A stretch of DNA of 64,000 bases from Sporolactobacillus sp. STSJ-5 (GTDB lineage: Bacteria; Bacillota; Bacilli; Bacillales; Sporolactobacillaceae). The DNA lies in the NCBI RefSeq assembly GCF_024385605.1, contig NZ_JANFOJ010000012.1, positions 33,486-97,485 of the forward strand, read 5' to 3'. Position numbers and translations under genes: made by a program. The first letter of the stretch is position 1, and every line of letters starts with the position of its first letter. This document shows, in pieces, positions 9,953-18,952 of this stretch. The notes below the pieces were generated by a model. That model did no database searches and was not told the DNA's origin. It saw nothing but the letters and a program-made list of their open reading frames with translations.

Positions 9953-10301
9953 ACAAATTAAGAAAGTATAAGATTTTGCCCCATATTTAAACGAATAAAC
10001 CAGTGTCTTGACCGAGAATCAAAGCGGAGGTGCGAGACGCCTGCGGGATCAGGTGCCAGCGAAACCTCGCTAATTTCTGCTTGTCTGAGGAGGCTCGTGG
10101 TGCGCCCGCGGTCGCGCTCAGTTGATGCGAGCAACCGAAGTGATGATTCAGCACCATAAAGACACAAATCAATGCTAAAAAAAGGGAACTTTCGCAAGTG
10201 TAAAGGAGCTTTCGCTAACTACGCATACGTCCTGTATGCAACGCGAAAGCCATCACGTCCTGTGAAAGTAAGGACCGAGCGTTTTTTGCCCGGTTTTTCT
10301 T
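9953..10301 (+). repeat. Terminator-docked modular repeat, copy 2
   Basis: It begins ACAAATTAAGAAAGTATAAG at the noc terminator, continues with the structured core (TGCGGGATCAGG; TGAGGAGGCTCGTGG; GCGCCCGCGGTCG; GCTCAGTTGATGCGAGC), and then a 115-base tail (10159-10273). The tail holds GCATAC/GTATGC and CTTTCGC/GCGAAAG inverted repeats. It ends in the module terminator (10274-10294 plus TTTTTCTTA), whose stem has one mismatch. Copy 3 follows in direct tandem with no spacer. Confidence 0.88.
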
Positions 10302-10574
10302 ACAAGTAAAGAAAGTATAAGATTTTACCCCATATTTAAACGAATAAACCAGTGTCTTGACCGAGAATCAAAGCGGAGGTGCGAGACGCCTGCGGGATCA
10401 GCGTGCCAGCGAGACCCCGCAGATTTCTGCTTGTCTGAGGAGGCTCGCGGTGCGCCCGCGGTCGTGCTCAGTTGATGCGAGCAACCGAAGCGATGATTCA
10501 ACACTGTAAAGACACAAACCAATCACACATGGCTGGAGATTAAAGACCGGGCGTTTTTTGCCCGGTTTTTCTTA
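10302..10574 (+). repeat. Terminator-docked modular repeat, copy 3
   Basis: It begins ACAAGTAAAGAAAGTATAAG on the T-run of copy 2's terminator. Its first 200 bases match copy 2 closely, with a perfect inner stem CTGCGGG (10390-10396) with CCCGCAG (10416-10422). Instead of the 115-base tail it has about 30 unrelated bases before the terminator ACCGGGC (10546-10552) with GCCCGGT (10560-10566). Confidence 0.88.
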
Positions 10575-10835
10575 GTAAGTGTAAATGATTTAAAATTATT
10601 CATTGTTAGGTGCTGAAAATTCAAGTATAGATGACTAAATATGCACTGAGCTTTAGCACAATTTAGCACTGTTTTTAGAAAAAACGCCGCTGCTGCATAA
10701 ATTTCCCCCTTTCTTTCGTCAAAATCTTGCTCAAACCGAGGTTTCTTATGGTTAAATTCGTGTAACACTGCCCTGATTGAATCAATTCATGATAAAATGA
10801 AGTGTAGCGATTGAAGATTGAGAGTAGGTGGAAGT
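10575..10835. other. Upstream region of soj, no gene seen
   Basis: AT-rich DNA that must contain the soj promoter. A TAAAAT near 10792 is a possible -10, without a good -35. No further repeat copy or RNA was recognised. Confidence 0.4.
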
Positions 10836-11597
10836 GTGAGTAAAACATTGGCAATTGCCAACCAAAAAGGCGGTGTCGGCAAAACAACGACAGCGGTTAA
10901 TCTCAGTGCCTGCATGGCTACATTAGGCTGCAAGGTATTAATGATTGATATTGATCCTCAAGGAAATGCAACAAGCGGCTCAGGTGTAGACAAAGGCGAT
11001 GTCGATGAATGTATATACGATGTTCTCGTAGATGAGGTTGAAATTTCAAAAGTGATCCATAGTTCCGCAATTGAAAATCTTGACGTTGTTCCTTCGGCTA
11101 TTCAACTGGCAGGTGCGGAGATTGAATTGGTATCAACAATATCAAGAGAGATTCGCCTAAAGCATGCCATAGAAAAGGTGAAGGACTCATATGACTACAT
11201 AGTCATTGATTGTCCGCCGTCGCTTGGACTGCTAACCATTAATGCATTGACAGCTGCTGATGCCGTAATTATTCCGGTACAATGCGAGTATTATGCACTG
11301 GAGGGACTGAGTCAGCTATTGAACACGGTCCGCCTTGTCCAGAAGCATTTGAATCATCATCTTGCGATTGAAGGCGTTTTGCTGACAATGCTTGATGCGC
11401 GAACAAATCTTGGACTGCAAGTCATTCAAGAAGTAAAAAAATACTTCCAAGATCGAGTGTTTAAAACAATTATTCCACGTAATGTACGATTGAGTGAAGC
11501 GCCAAGCCACGGACAGCCAATTATTATGTATGACTCCAGGTCAAAAGGGGCCGAAGTGTATTTAGACTTCGCTAAGGAAGTGATCACGAATGCCTAA
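10836..11597 (+). CDS. parA: Chromosome partitioning ATPase ParA (Soj)
   Basis: Soj is a Walker-type ATPase that works with Spo0J in origin segregation and also modulates DnaA. The 253-residue product has the deviant Walker A KGGVGKTT at residues 11-18, the DIDPQGNAT motif and VIDCPPSLG. I placed the start at GTG 10836 after AGGTGGA; this gives the B. subtilis Soj length, whereas the upstream extension has no support. It overlaps spo0J by eight bases, so the two are translationally coupled. Confidence 0.97.
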   Translation: MSKTLAIANQKGGVGKTTTAVNLSACMATLGCKVLMIDIDPQGNATSGSGVDKGDVDECIYDVLVDEVEISKVIHSSAIENLDVVPSAIQLAGAEIELVSTISREIRLKHAIEKVKDSYDYIVIDCPPSLGLLTINALTAADAVIIPVQCEYYALEGLSQLLNTVRLVQKHLNHHLAIEGVLLTMLDARTNLGLQVIQEVKKYFQDRVFKTIIPRNVRLSEAPSHGQPIIMYDSRSKGAEVYLDFAKEVITNA

Positions 11598-12450
11598 AGC
11601 ATTAGGAAAAGGCTTAGATGCTTTCTTTCCCACGGCGTTTAATGAAGAATTAGATAATGCGGTGGAGCATGTTAAGCTAAACGAACTGCGTCCGAATCCA
11701 TATCAGCCACGGAAAAAGTTTGATCAACAGGCATTGGATGAACTTGCAAGCTCGATCAAAGAACATGGGATTATTCAGCCTCTCGTTGTTCGAAAAAGTA
11801 TAAAAGGCTATGATATTGTCGTCGGCGAACGGCGCTTTCGAGCTGCAAAACAAGCCCAAATGACGACTGTACCCGTTGTGGTCAAGGAACTGTCCGATGA
11901 AGCAATGATGCAGATCGCGTTGATTGAAAATCTGCAGCGTGAGAATCTTAATCCGATTGAGGAAGCAGAGGCCTACAGAAAATTGATGGATGGTCTGCAC
12001 TTGACTCAAGACGAATTGGCAAAAAAACTTGGGAAAAGCAGACCTCATATTACGAACCATTTACGACTGTTGCAACTGGATTCGGCAGTTGCAGCATTGA
12101 TTGAACAGGGAAAACTTTCAATGGGTCATGGCCGTGCGCTTGCTGGTTTGAAGGATAAAAAACAAATGGCGCCGGTTGTTGACAAAGTCATCAAGGAGCA
12201 GATGAATGTCCGTCAGCTCGAAGCACTTATCCAGCAGCTCAACCATCATGTTCCACGTGAAACATCGAAAAAGAAACAATGGGCAATGCCCGCTGAGTTA
12301 AAGGATCGGGTCTATGGATTAAGAGAAAAATACGGTACTGCAGTAAAAGTAAAACCTAGTTTGAAAAAGGGAAAGGGTAAAATTGAACTGGATTACTATT
12401 CTGCAGAGGATTTATATCGTTTAATTGATATTATGGAAGGACGACTCTGA
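11590..12450 (+). CDS. parB: Chromosome partitioning protein ParB (Spo0J)
   Basis: ParB is a CTP-dependent clamp that loads at parS, spreads, and recruits SMC. The 286-residue protein starts PKALGKGLDAFF (a Soj-interacting N-terminus). It has the CTP-binding GERRFRAAKQAQ box, NLQRENLNPIEEAEAY, a helix-turn-helix (LAKKLGKSRPHITNHLRLL) and a C-terminal dimerisation domain. A parS site lies inside its own coding sequence, as in B. subtilis. Confidence 0.97.
   Translation: MPKALGKGLDAFFPTAFNEELDNAVEHVKLNELRPNPYQPRKKFDQQALDELASSIKEHGIIQPLVVRKSIKGYDIVVGERRFRAAKQAQMTTVPVVVKELSDEAMMQIALIENLQRENLNPIEEAEAYRKLMDGLHLTQDELAKKLGKSRPHITNHLRLLQLDSAVAALIEQGKLSMGHGRALAGLKDKKQMAPVVDKVIKEQMNVRQLEALIQQLNHHVPRETSKKKQWAMPAELKDRVYGLREKYGTAVKVKPSLKKGKGKIELDYYSAEDLYRLIDIMEGRL
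12249..12264. promoter_or_regulatory. parS centromere site 2 (inside parB)
   Basis: TGTTCCACGTGAAACA is an exact match to the parS consensus. It is embedded in the parB reading frame, encoding HVPRETS. Confidence 0.93.
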
Positions 12451-12470
12451 GCAGTCGCTTCTTCTTTTTT
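12442..12470 (+). terminator. Probable terminator after parB
   Basis: CGACT (12442-12446) pairs with AGTCG (12453-12457) around the stop codon, followed by a T-rich stretch. The stem is short. Confidence 0.5.
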
Positions 12471-12726
12471 TATTTATCGTGGACTTCCATTCTCATTTCA
12501 GTAAGCGGTGCATCTTTAGTAAGCTAAAAGTACGGAGGTACGGGATTTTTACAAATAAGCCCATTATAAGGAATGACATGAGCTGCCTATAACTGTAACA
12601 AAACACTATTTTAAATATGGTAATCTGTAAAATTGAGATGGTCCCCAGTTATCTACTATAATCTGATGACATTATGTTCCCACAACCGATTTGCAAGTAT
12701 ACGTATTCTTCAACGTTCTCATCGTT

Positions 12727-13332
12727 TTAATCCATTAAAAGTAGCTTTGATAATAGTCGTCCCTTCCTATTTGAAAGGAGAGCGACACTAAGGCATTGTC
12801 CGATTACTTGAGATAAACTCATAACGATATGAAGACGTGTATTTTGAAGAACTGAGTATTCCATGAAGCCGCTGATGTTGACAACACCGGTGATGTTCAT
12901 GTCACCGACAGGCACAAGCTCTTTTTTAACCCCCGCGCCAGGAAGAACCGGGCCCTCTGCTATGTTAATTTTACCAATGTTCTTTTGCTTTCCAAGACAA
13001 GCGTCAATACCAATAATAAATGGATTTTTATGGGTGGCTGTGATCAGGGCAAGTGTTTCCTGCAGATTCATAGCGTGTACCGGTTTTTCCAAGGTTCCGT
13101 AAATAGAGGCATCTGGCAGATGACGTCGTTCAAGATAAGAGCCGACAAGAGGACCGAGCGCATCGCCTGTTGAACGGTCCGTGCCGATGCAAACAATAAC
13201 GATTGACGACGTTCCGATTGCCGGCAACAAATGACGTATGGCTTGGATAAGCGCATGGTGATTGCCTAGATCCTGATAATGAACTTGCGCTGTGAGCTTT
13301 TGCCCTGATCCTTGATCGAATTTCAGATTCAT
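12727..13332 (-). CDS. yyaC: Spore protease-like sporulation protein YyaC
   Basis: This 201-residue protein belongs to the YyaC/GPR-related family of sporeformers. It shows IVIVCIGTDRSTGDALGPLVG near the N-terminus, FIIGIDACLG, and GPVLPGAGVKKELVPVGD, the typical YyaC blocks. It is expected to act during sporulation, but its substrate is unclear even in B. subtilis. I chose ATG 13332 because GGGAGGCG precedes it; the open frame extends five codons further. It is the only minus-strand gene in this stretch and is convergent with parB, as in Bacillus. It supports a spore-forming host. Confidence 0.9.
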   Translation of the reverse strand: MNLKFDQGSGQKLTAQVHYQDLGNHHALIQAIRHLLPAIGTSSIVIVCIGTDRSTGDALGPLVGSYLERRHLPDASIYGTLEKPVHAMNLQETLALITATHKNPFIIGIDACLGKQKNIGKINIAEGPVLPGAGVKKELVPVGDMNITGVVNISGFMEYSVLQNTRLHIVMSLSQVIGQCLSVALLSNRKGRLLSKLLLMD

Positions 13333-13599
13333 AGATTCGCCTCCCAAGTATCAACAGTATATGAAAAAGGGAAGACATTTATACATCTGAAAACAGGATG
13401 AAAAGGCAGATAGTTTTTACGTTAAGTTGCATTTCAATTCCATTCGCCTGATCAGTTGTTCGGAAATGCAAAATACTCAGAAAAAAAGTGATATGCTGGA
13501 CCACATAATAAGATAAATTTTACTGTTGAGTATGCTAAAAATCTGTCTTTTTCATAAGAAATAGGATATACTATGTATCAGAAAAGCAAGCTTTACAAT

Positions 13600-13818
13600 G
13601 TAATAAGAAGGCGATGAAGGAAAGAAGTACTCATTGCAGCCGTATTAAGCGATTCAGGAAAAGTGCAAGCCTGATTGCGGCAGATGAGGAAGGCGTTCTT
13701 GAGCCATTGCATGATCGAGCGGGTGCGAAGTATTCGCACCAATTAGGGTGGAACCGCGTGAGCAAACAAAAGCTTTCGTCCCTAGGCAGGAGCCTAGTGG
13801 ATGGAAGCTTATTTTATT
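13600..13818 (+). promoter_or_regulatory. T-box leader of glyS
   Basis: The T-box sequence AGGGTGGAACCGCG is at 13745-13758. It is followed by a strong terminator with AAGCTT (13770-13775) and AGGC (13784-13787) on the 5' side, and GCCTA (13792-13796) and AAGCTT (13805-13810) on the 3' side, then ATTTTATTTT. Such leaders read uncharged tRNA to permit transcription. A GGC at 13692-13694 in the upstream stem region is a plausible glycine specifier; the exact Stem I fold was not computed. The reading frame of glyS is open through this leader but is not coding there. Confidence 0.88.
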
Positions 13819-13838
13819 TTGTCAAAGGAGCAAAAGAC

Positions 13839-15221
13839 ATGAGTAAAACAATGGAACAGGTTGTGAACTTGGCTAAGCAAAGGGGCATTATCTTCCCAGG
13901 ATCGGAAATATACGGCGGATTGGCTAATACGTGGGATTATGGTCCAATCGGTGTTGAATTGAAAAACAATGTCAAAAAAGCATGGTGGAAAAAATTTGTG
14001 CAGGAATCGCCTTATAATGTAGGACTCGATGCTGCCATCCTGATGAATCCGAAAACATGGGAAGCATCCGGACATATCACGAATTTCAACGATCCAATGA
14101 TCGACTGCAAAAAGTGCAAATCACGTTTCCGTGCAGATAAGCTTATTGAAAGCAATATTCCACAGGCAGAGCTTCCTGGACCGGTAGATGGTCTGACTTT
14201 CGAAACGATGCAACAGCTTATCGAGGAGCATCATATTCCTTGCCCGGAATGTGGCGAGCATGATTTCACGTCAATTCGCCAGTTCAATCTCATGTTCAAA
14301 ACGTATCAGGGCGTGACAGAAACAGCGAAAGATGAAATTTTTCTTCGTCCCGAAACAGCACAGGGGATTTTCGTCAATTTCAAAAATGTGCAGCGGACGA
14401 TGCGTAAAAAAATACCATTCGGTATCGGCCAGGTAGGAAAATCATTTAGAAATGAAATAACGCCAGGAAACTTTACATTCAGAACAAGAGAATTCGAACA
14501 GCTTGAACTAGAATTCTTCTGCAAACCGGGAGAAGATGGAAAATGGTTTCAATACTGGCGAACTTTTGGCTATGAATGGTTGAAATCATTAAATGTAAAG
14601 GCAGAAAATCTGCGTCTGCGTGATCACGAAAAAGAAGAATTACCGCACTACAGCAACGCGACAACGGATATTGAATACTTGTTCCCATTCGGATGGGGCG
14701 AATTATCCAGTCTTTCCTCACGTACTGATTATGATCTTCGCCGTCATATGGAGGTTTCGGGTCAGGATCTCCAGTATATTGATCAAAACAATAATGAACG
14801 GTACATTCCTTATGTCATTGAGCCGTCACTCGGCGCCGACCGCGTGACACTAGCATTTCTGGCCGAAGCTTATGAAGAAGAGAAGATTAGTGAAAAGGAT
14901 ACGCGAACTGTGCTTCACTTCCATCCGGCTTTGGCACCATATAAAGCAGCAATTTTGCCGCTTTCTAAGAAACTAGGCGAAGAAGCGATGGCTGTTTATC
15001 AGGAACTGGCAAAAGATTATATGGTTGATTATGATGAAACCGGCTCGATCGGCAAACGTTACCGTCGCCAGGACGAAATCGGTACGCCGTTCTGTATCAC
15101 TTATGACTTTGATTCAAAAGAAGACGGCAAGGTAACCGTACGTGACCGCGATACGATGGAGCAAGTTCGGTTGCCAATCGACGAATTATCAGCCTTTCTT
15201 AAAGAAAAGATTGCATTTTAA
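13839..15221 (+). CDS. glyS: Glycyl-tRNA synthetase, single-chain type
   Basis: This class II synthetase charges tRNA-Gly. At 460 residues it is the alpha2 (archaeal/eukaryal-like) form rather than the GlyQ/GlyS two-subunit form of B. subtilis. The sequence shows [20 protein letters not shown], a zinc-like pair of CxxC motifs (CKKC, CPEC), motif 2 ([20 protein letters not shown]) and motif 3 (EPSLGADR). The start ATG 13839 follows AAAGGAG. Expression is expected to rise on glycine starvation through the T-box. Confidence 0.97.
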   Translation: MSKTMEQVVNLAKQRGIIFPGSEIYGGLANTWDYGPIGVELKNNVKKAWWKKFVQESPYNVGLDAAILMNPKTWEASGHITNFNDPMIDCKKCKSRFRADKLIESNIPQAELPGPVDGLTFETMQQLIEEHHIPCPECGEHDFTSIRQFNLMFKTYQGVTETAKDEIFLRPETAQGIFVNFKNVQRTMRKKIPFGIGQVGKSFRNEITPGNFTFRTREFEQLELEFFCKPGEDGKWFQYWRTFGYEWLKSLNVKAENLRLRDHEKEELPHYSNATTDIEYLFPFGWGELSSLSSRTDYDLRRHMEVSGQDLQYIDQNNNERYIPYVIEPSLGADRVTLAFLAEAYEEEKISEKDTRTVLHFHPALAPYKAAILPLSKKLGEEAMAVYQELAKDYMVDYDETGSIGKRYRRQDEIGTPFCITYDFDSKEDGKVTVRDRDTMEQVRLPIDELSAFLKEKIAF

Positions 15222-15308
15222 CGACACAGATCGTGCTCTTTGATTTATGGTAAACCAGTAACCTTTTTTATAGCATTGAAGAAATTTCCCAATATTGGAG
15301 GAAGGACT

Positions 15309-15515
15309 ATGCCGAATCCTCGTATCAGTTTCGATCTGAATGATGTTGTAGAGATGAAAAAGTCTCATCCATGCGGTGAAAATCAATGGAAAGTTATACG
15401 CATGGGTGCGGATATTCGTATCAAGTGTCTCGGCTGCGGACACAGCGTCATGATGCCGAGAAGTGAATTTCAACGTAAGGTTAAGAAGATTCTTGAGCAT
15501 GGTTCCGAAGCCTAA
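15309..15515 (+). CDS. yyzM: Small DUF951 zinc-ribbon-like protein YyzM
   Basis: This 68-residue protein has the DUF951 pattern: DLNDVVEMKKSHPCG, then WKVIRMGADIRIKCLGCG, then MPRSEF. The three cysteines (PCG and KCLGCG) could bind metal. Its function is unknown in all species. The start ATG 15309 follows GGAGGAAGG; the longer open frame upstream lacks a ribosome site. It sits just ahead of ychF, a placement common in Firmicutes. Confidence 0.88.
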   Translation: MPNPRISFDLNDVVEMKKSHPCGENQWKVIRMGADIRIKCLGCGHSVMMPRSEFQRKVKKILEHGSEA

Positions 15516-15596
15516 AGGGCGCCTATAAAGGGATAAGGCTGCGGTAAGCGGCATCTTTGTTGAAGTGGTAAGAAAAACCCAGGGGGTTGAAGGTAA

Positions 15597-16697
15597 ATGA
15601 GCTTGACTACAGGTATTGTCGGTTTGCCGAATGTCGGCAAATCAACGTTGTTTAACGCAATTACACAGGCTGGAGCAGAAATGGCTAACTATCCATTCTG
15701 CACGATTGAGCCCAATGTCGGGATCGTTAGTGTACCCGATGAACGACTTGATCAATTAACTGAGATGTACCATCCGAAGAAAACCATCTCGACGACATTT
15801 GAATTCACTGATATCGCCGGATTGGTTAAAGGTGCAAGTAAAGGAGAAGGACTTGGTAATCAATTTTTGGCAAATATTCGCCAAGTTGATGCGATTTCTC
15901 ATGTTGTACGCTGCTTCGAAGACAAGAACATCACTCATGTATCCGGAAAAATTGATCCAATCGATGATATTGAAACGATTAATCTCGAACTGGTTCTATC
16001 AGATATGGAACAGGTGAATAAACGGATTGACCGTGTAGAAAAATTGGCAAAGCAGAAAGATAAGGCATCAATCGTTGAGTATGCTGCCTTGAAAAAGTTA
16101 AAAGATGCGTTTGAAGCGGGCATACCGGCAAGGCATGTCGCACTAACCGAGGATGAGGAAGCAGCAATCAAGGCTTTTAACTTTCTGACGAAGAAGCCTG
16201 TCCTTTATGTGGCCAATACTTCAGAAGACGATGTATCTGCCCCTGATGAAAACCCATATGTACAGGCGGTTAAAGCATTTGCTGAAAAAGATGGGGCAGA
16301 GGTTGTCGTCATTTCAGCCCGCATTGAATCTGAAATTGCCGAACTTGATGGAGAAGAAAAGAAAGTATTTCTTGAGGAATTAGGTTTGGATTCCTCCGGT
16401 CTTGATCGCTTAATTGCCAAAGCCTATGATCTGCTTGGCCTCGCAACGTACTTTACAGCAGGAGAAAAGGAAGTACGGGCTTGGACGTTCCGAAAAGGAA
16501 CGAAGGCACCGCAGGCAGCGGGTATTATTCATTCAGATTTCGAACGCGGTTTTATCCGTGCTGAAATTGTTTCTTATGAAGATCTTATTGCGGCCGGTTC
16601 GGAATCTGCAGCAAAAGAAATGGGACGTCTGCGTCTTGAAGGAAAAGATTATGTGATGCAGGATGGGGACATCGTTAACTTCCGTTTCAACGTATAA
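15597..16697 (+). CDS. ychF: Redox-regulated ATPase YchF/OLA1
   Basis: YchF is an Obg-family P-loop protein that prefers ATP and associates with ribosomes. It has 366 residues: G1 GLPNVGKST, G3 FTDIAGLVKGASKGEGLGNQ, a coiled-coil insertion, and a C-terminal TGS domain (RAWTFRKGTKAPQAAG, IHSDFERGFIRAE). The start ATG 15597 is preceded by AGGGGGTTGAAGGTAA. It sits just upstream of the rpsF operon, as in many Bacillales. Confidence 0.97.
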   Translation: MSLTTGIVGLPNVGKSTLFNAITQAGAEMANYPFCTIEPNVGIVSVPDERLDQLTEMYHPKKTISTTFEFTDIAGLVKGASKGEGLGNQFLANIRQVDAISHVVRCFEDKNITHVSGKIDPIDDIETINLELVLSDMEQVNKRIDRVEKLAKQKDKASIVEYAALKKLKDAFEAGIPARHVALTEDEEAAIKAFNFLTKKPVLYVANTSEDDVSAPDENPYVQAVKAFAEKDGAEVVVISARIESEIAELDGEEKKVFLEELGLDSSGLDRLIAKAYDLLGLATYFTAGEKEVRAWTFRKGTKAPQAAGIIHSDFERGFIRAEIVSYEDLIAAGSESAAKEMGRLRLEGKDYVMQDGDIVNFRFNV

Positions 16698-16715
16698 CGA
16701 AATTTTGAAAATAAC

Positions 16716-16812
16716 TTGAATCGACGGGCGAACTATGCTATCATATTGATCTATGAGTGAGTAAACTTGCTCTCTGCTCCTTTAATGGAGCCGCTTAGTC
16801 CAAGGGGAGGTG
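16716..16812 (+). promoter_or_regulatory. Promoter and leader of rpsF-ssb-rpsR
   Basis: TTGAAT (16716-16721) and TATCAT (16739-16744) are 17 bases apart. The leader contains a CTCC/GGAG hairpin followed by CCGC (about 16776-16794). This resembles the CCG-containing element bound by the S6:S18 dimer for autoregulation, but the fold was not verified. AGGGGAGGTGA then serves rpsF. Confidence 0.6.
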
Positions 16813-16819
16813 AATGATT

Positions 16820-17125
16820 GTGCGCAAATACGAAATTATGTACATTCTCCGTCCGGATCTGGAAGAAGAACAGGAAAAAGCCGTTAAGGAAAAACTGGCT
16901 TCCATTCTGACGGATAACGGCGCCGAAATCAACGAAGTTAAGGAAATGGGCAAACGACGTTTAGCCTATGAAATTAATGACGTGAATACCGGTGCCTATG
17001 TTGTTCTGTATGTAACCGCCGGCAGCGAAGCCATCAATGAATTTGATCGTCTGGTCAAAATCAATGAAGATGTACTCCGCTTCATGACGATTAAAGACGA
17101 ACGCAAACCTGAAGAAGCGAAATAA
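16820..17125 (+). CDS. rpsF: 30S ribosomal protein S6
   Basis: The 101-residue S6 begins [17 protein letters not shown] and contains [21 protein letters not shown]. The start is GTG 16820, eight bases after the GGGGAGG site; an ATG at 16814 is too close to that site and would add residues absent from homologues. It is the first gene of the rpsF-ssb-rpsR operon. Confidence 0.96.
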   Translation: MRKYEIMYILRPDLEEEQEKAVKEKLASILTDNGAEINEVKEMGKRRLAYEINDVNTGAYVVLYVTAGSEAINEFDRLVKINEDVLRFMTIKDERKPEEAK

Positions 17126-17156
17126 TTGATTTAAAAAAGAAAGGGGTTAGATCCTG

Positions 17157-17681
17157 ATGATCAATCGTGTTGTTCTGGTTGGCCGGCTGACGAAAAATCC
17201 GGAACTGCGGTATACGCCGAATGGTGTTGCTGTGACTAGCTTCACGATCGCTGTGAATCGCCCGTTCTCGAATCAGCAAGGAGAACGAGAGGCTGATTTT
17301 ATACCGGTCGTTGTCTGGAGAAGACAAGCTGAGAACGCAGCCAATTTCCTGCAAAAAGGAAGTTTGGCAGGCGTAGACGGTCGCATTCAGACACGCAGTT
17401 ATGAGAATAACGAAGGTCGACGGGTTTATGTGACGGAAGTGGTAGCTGATAGTGTGCAGTTCCTTGAACCGAAAAGCACTAGACATGCAGACGGCGGCAA
17501 TTATGCCCCGAGCGGTGCATCGGCAGCATCTTCAAGTCAGCAGCGAGGCGGCTATGCGCCTTCACCGTCCAGTAACCAAAATAACAGCTCAGGTCAGAAC
17601 CAGGGCGCTCCTTCTTTTGAAGATCCTTTCGCAGGCGACAGTAAGCCGATTGATATATCGGATGACGATCTGCCGTTCTAA
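17157..17681 (+). CDS. ssb: Single-stranded DNA-binding protein SSB
   Basis: SSB coats single-stranded DNA during replication and repair. The 174-residue protein has an OB fold in the first 107 residues ([38 protein letters not shown]), a Gly/Ser/Gln-rich linker, and the acidic tail DDDLPF that recruits partner proteins. It is located between rpsF and rpsR, the conserved Firmicute order. Confidence 0.97.
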   Translation: MINRVVLVGRLTKNPELRYTPNGVAVTSFTIAVNRPFSNQQGEREADFIPVVVWRRQAENAANFLQKGSLAGVDGRIQTRSYENNEGRRVYVTEVVADSVQFLEPKSTRHADGGNYAPSGASAASSSQQRGGYAPSPSSNQNNSSGQNQGAPSFEDPFAGDSKPIDISDDDLPF

Positions 17682-17718
17682 TTGCTGAATTCAATTGAAA
17701 ACTAAGGAGGTGCCGAAT

Positions 17719-17949
17719 ATGGCAGAACGCCGCTCACGTGGTAAGCGCCGTAAGGTATGTTTCTTTACCGTTAATCACATTACTTACATTGATTATAAGG
17801 ATGTTGATTTGCTCAGACGATTCATTTCTGAACGAGGAAAAATTTTGCCTCGTCGTGTAACCGGAACAAGCGCGAAATACCAACGTCAACTGACAAGAGC
17901 GATCAAACGCGCACGTCAAATGGCTTTACTTCCGTACACTACGGAATGA
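17719..17949 (+). CDS. rpsR: 30S ribosomal protein S18
   Basis: The 76-residue S18 has [22 protein letters not shown] and [28 protein letters not shown]. The ATG at 17719 follows AAGGAGGTG; the upstream open frame has no support. It is the last gene of the operon and is followed by a strong terminator. Confidence 0.97.
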   Translation: MAERRSRGKRRKVCFFTVNHITYIDYKDVDLLRRFISERGKILPRRVTGTSAKYQRQLTRAIKRARQMALLPYTTE

Positions 17950-17963
17950 TGATATAAACTAAA

Positions 17964-18010
17964 GAGGCTGTCTCAAGAGCTTGATGAAGTTCTGAGACGG
18001 CCTCTTTTTT
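17964..18010 (+). terminator. Strong terminator after rpsR
   Basis: GAGGCTGTCTCA (17964-17975) pairs with TGAGACGGCCTC (17993-18004), then six T residues. Confidence 0.9.
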
Positions 18011-18077
18011 GCGTTCCGCAATTTGTACCTATGAATATGAAGAGGGAAAGCTGGAAAGTCGCCTATCTGTTCATTAT

Positions 18078-18767
18078 TTATAGGCATGTTTGTAGAAAAT
18101 GAGTAATTAGTGGATGCGGTTGCTCTTTGCTTGTATTCATTGCAGGTTGAAATAATGTTAAGAAATAAAAATCATGATCAGGCAGCTCAAGAATTCTGGC
18201 TTCTCCATCCTCATTGACACCCGCGACAATGAATCCACTATCGTTTAGAATTTTTTGATAGTTAAGGTTCAATCCATAATTACAATTGTAGGTCTCAGTA
18301 ATTTTATTCTTTTGAAAGAGTTTATAAGCCTCGGTGCCTTCATTTATAAATACAGATTGTCTAATATTTCCATGGAGTGAACAGGATAATTGAGACACAA
18401 CTTTATTTTCTGCGTGGGCATCAACTTCTTCAGTGTTTACATCGATTAATCCTATTACATTTTTCATGAATTCAATAATCCCATATTGAAAACCACTGCA
18501 ATTTCCGAGGAAGGGCACGTTTTTTGATTCCCTAATCCATTTCAGAGCAGCTAACACATTTCCATCTGATTGATAAGGTCCGCCGGGTGCTAACCAAAGC
18601 CCATTATATAGACTTAGTTCACTGTTATGTAGATTTTTAGTGGATAACCATTCAAACTCCAAATTTGGATATAGTTCTTGTCTACTGGCCGTCAGAGCTT
18701 CATTAATTGCAGTGTGATTTTTTAAGTTTTCATTGAAATCTCCAATGATTCCAATTCTTTCAGACAT
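18078..18767 (-). CDS. CTP-synthase C-terminal (glutamine amidotransferase)-like protein
   Basis: This 229-residue protein resembles only the amidotransferase half of PyrG: an oxyanion-region LAPGGPYQSDG, a nucleophile elbow FLGNCSGFQYGIIEF with Cys90, and a C-terminal VAGVNEDGEARILELP block. Where CTP synthase has the catalytic HPE, this protein has FQPA (Gln207, Ala209), so the usual triad is incomplete and glutaminase activity is doubtful. The start ATG 18767 follows GGGGGG; an upstream open frame of 87 codons crosses a terminator and was excluded. No synthetase domain lies nearby. Role unknown. Confidence 0.75.
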   Translation of the reverse strand: MSERIGIIGDFNENLKNHTAINEALTASRQELYPNLEFEWLSTKNLHNSELSLYNGLWLAPGGPYQSDGNVLAALKWIRESKNVPFLGNCSGFQYGIIEFMKNVIGLIDVNTEEVDAHAENKVVSQLSCSLHGNIRQSVFINEGTEAYKLFQKNKITETYNCNYGLNLNYQKILNDSGFIVAGVNEDGEARILELPDHDFYFLTLFQPAMNTSKEQPHPLITHFLQTCL

Positions 18768-18893
18768 ATAAAATCCCCCCTCGTTAATATAAAAAGTTAT
18801 TATAAACAAACGTATCCCTGTTGTATAGCAATTTTTCACTACCTTATAGCTAAGATGCGTGATATTCGTTGACCTTTGCCCCCTTTTTTTAAT

Positions 18894-18942
18894 AAAAAAA
18901 GAGGATGTCTCAAAAGTCCGGTTTTGACTTTGAGACATCCTC
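18894..18942 (-). terminator. Terminator of the DUF420 gene
   Basis: GAGGATGTCTCAAA (18901-18914) pairs with TTTGAGACATCCTC (18929-18942). On the minus strand this is followed by a U-run (18894-18900). Confidence 0.85.
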
Positions 18943-18952
18943 ATCTTGATGA

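Noticed and set aside
1573..12562. TTTTACAAATAAGCC occurring at about 1573 and again near 12547
   Set aside because: A single shared 15-mer is expected by chance in 64 kb, and the flanks do not match.
13614..13838. 75-codon N-terminal extension of the glyS reading frame
   Set aside because: It coincides with the T-box leader and terminator; the family N-terminus and an AAAGGAG site fix the start at 13839.
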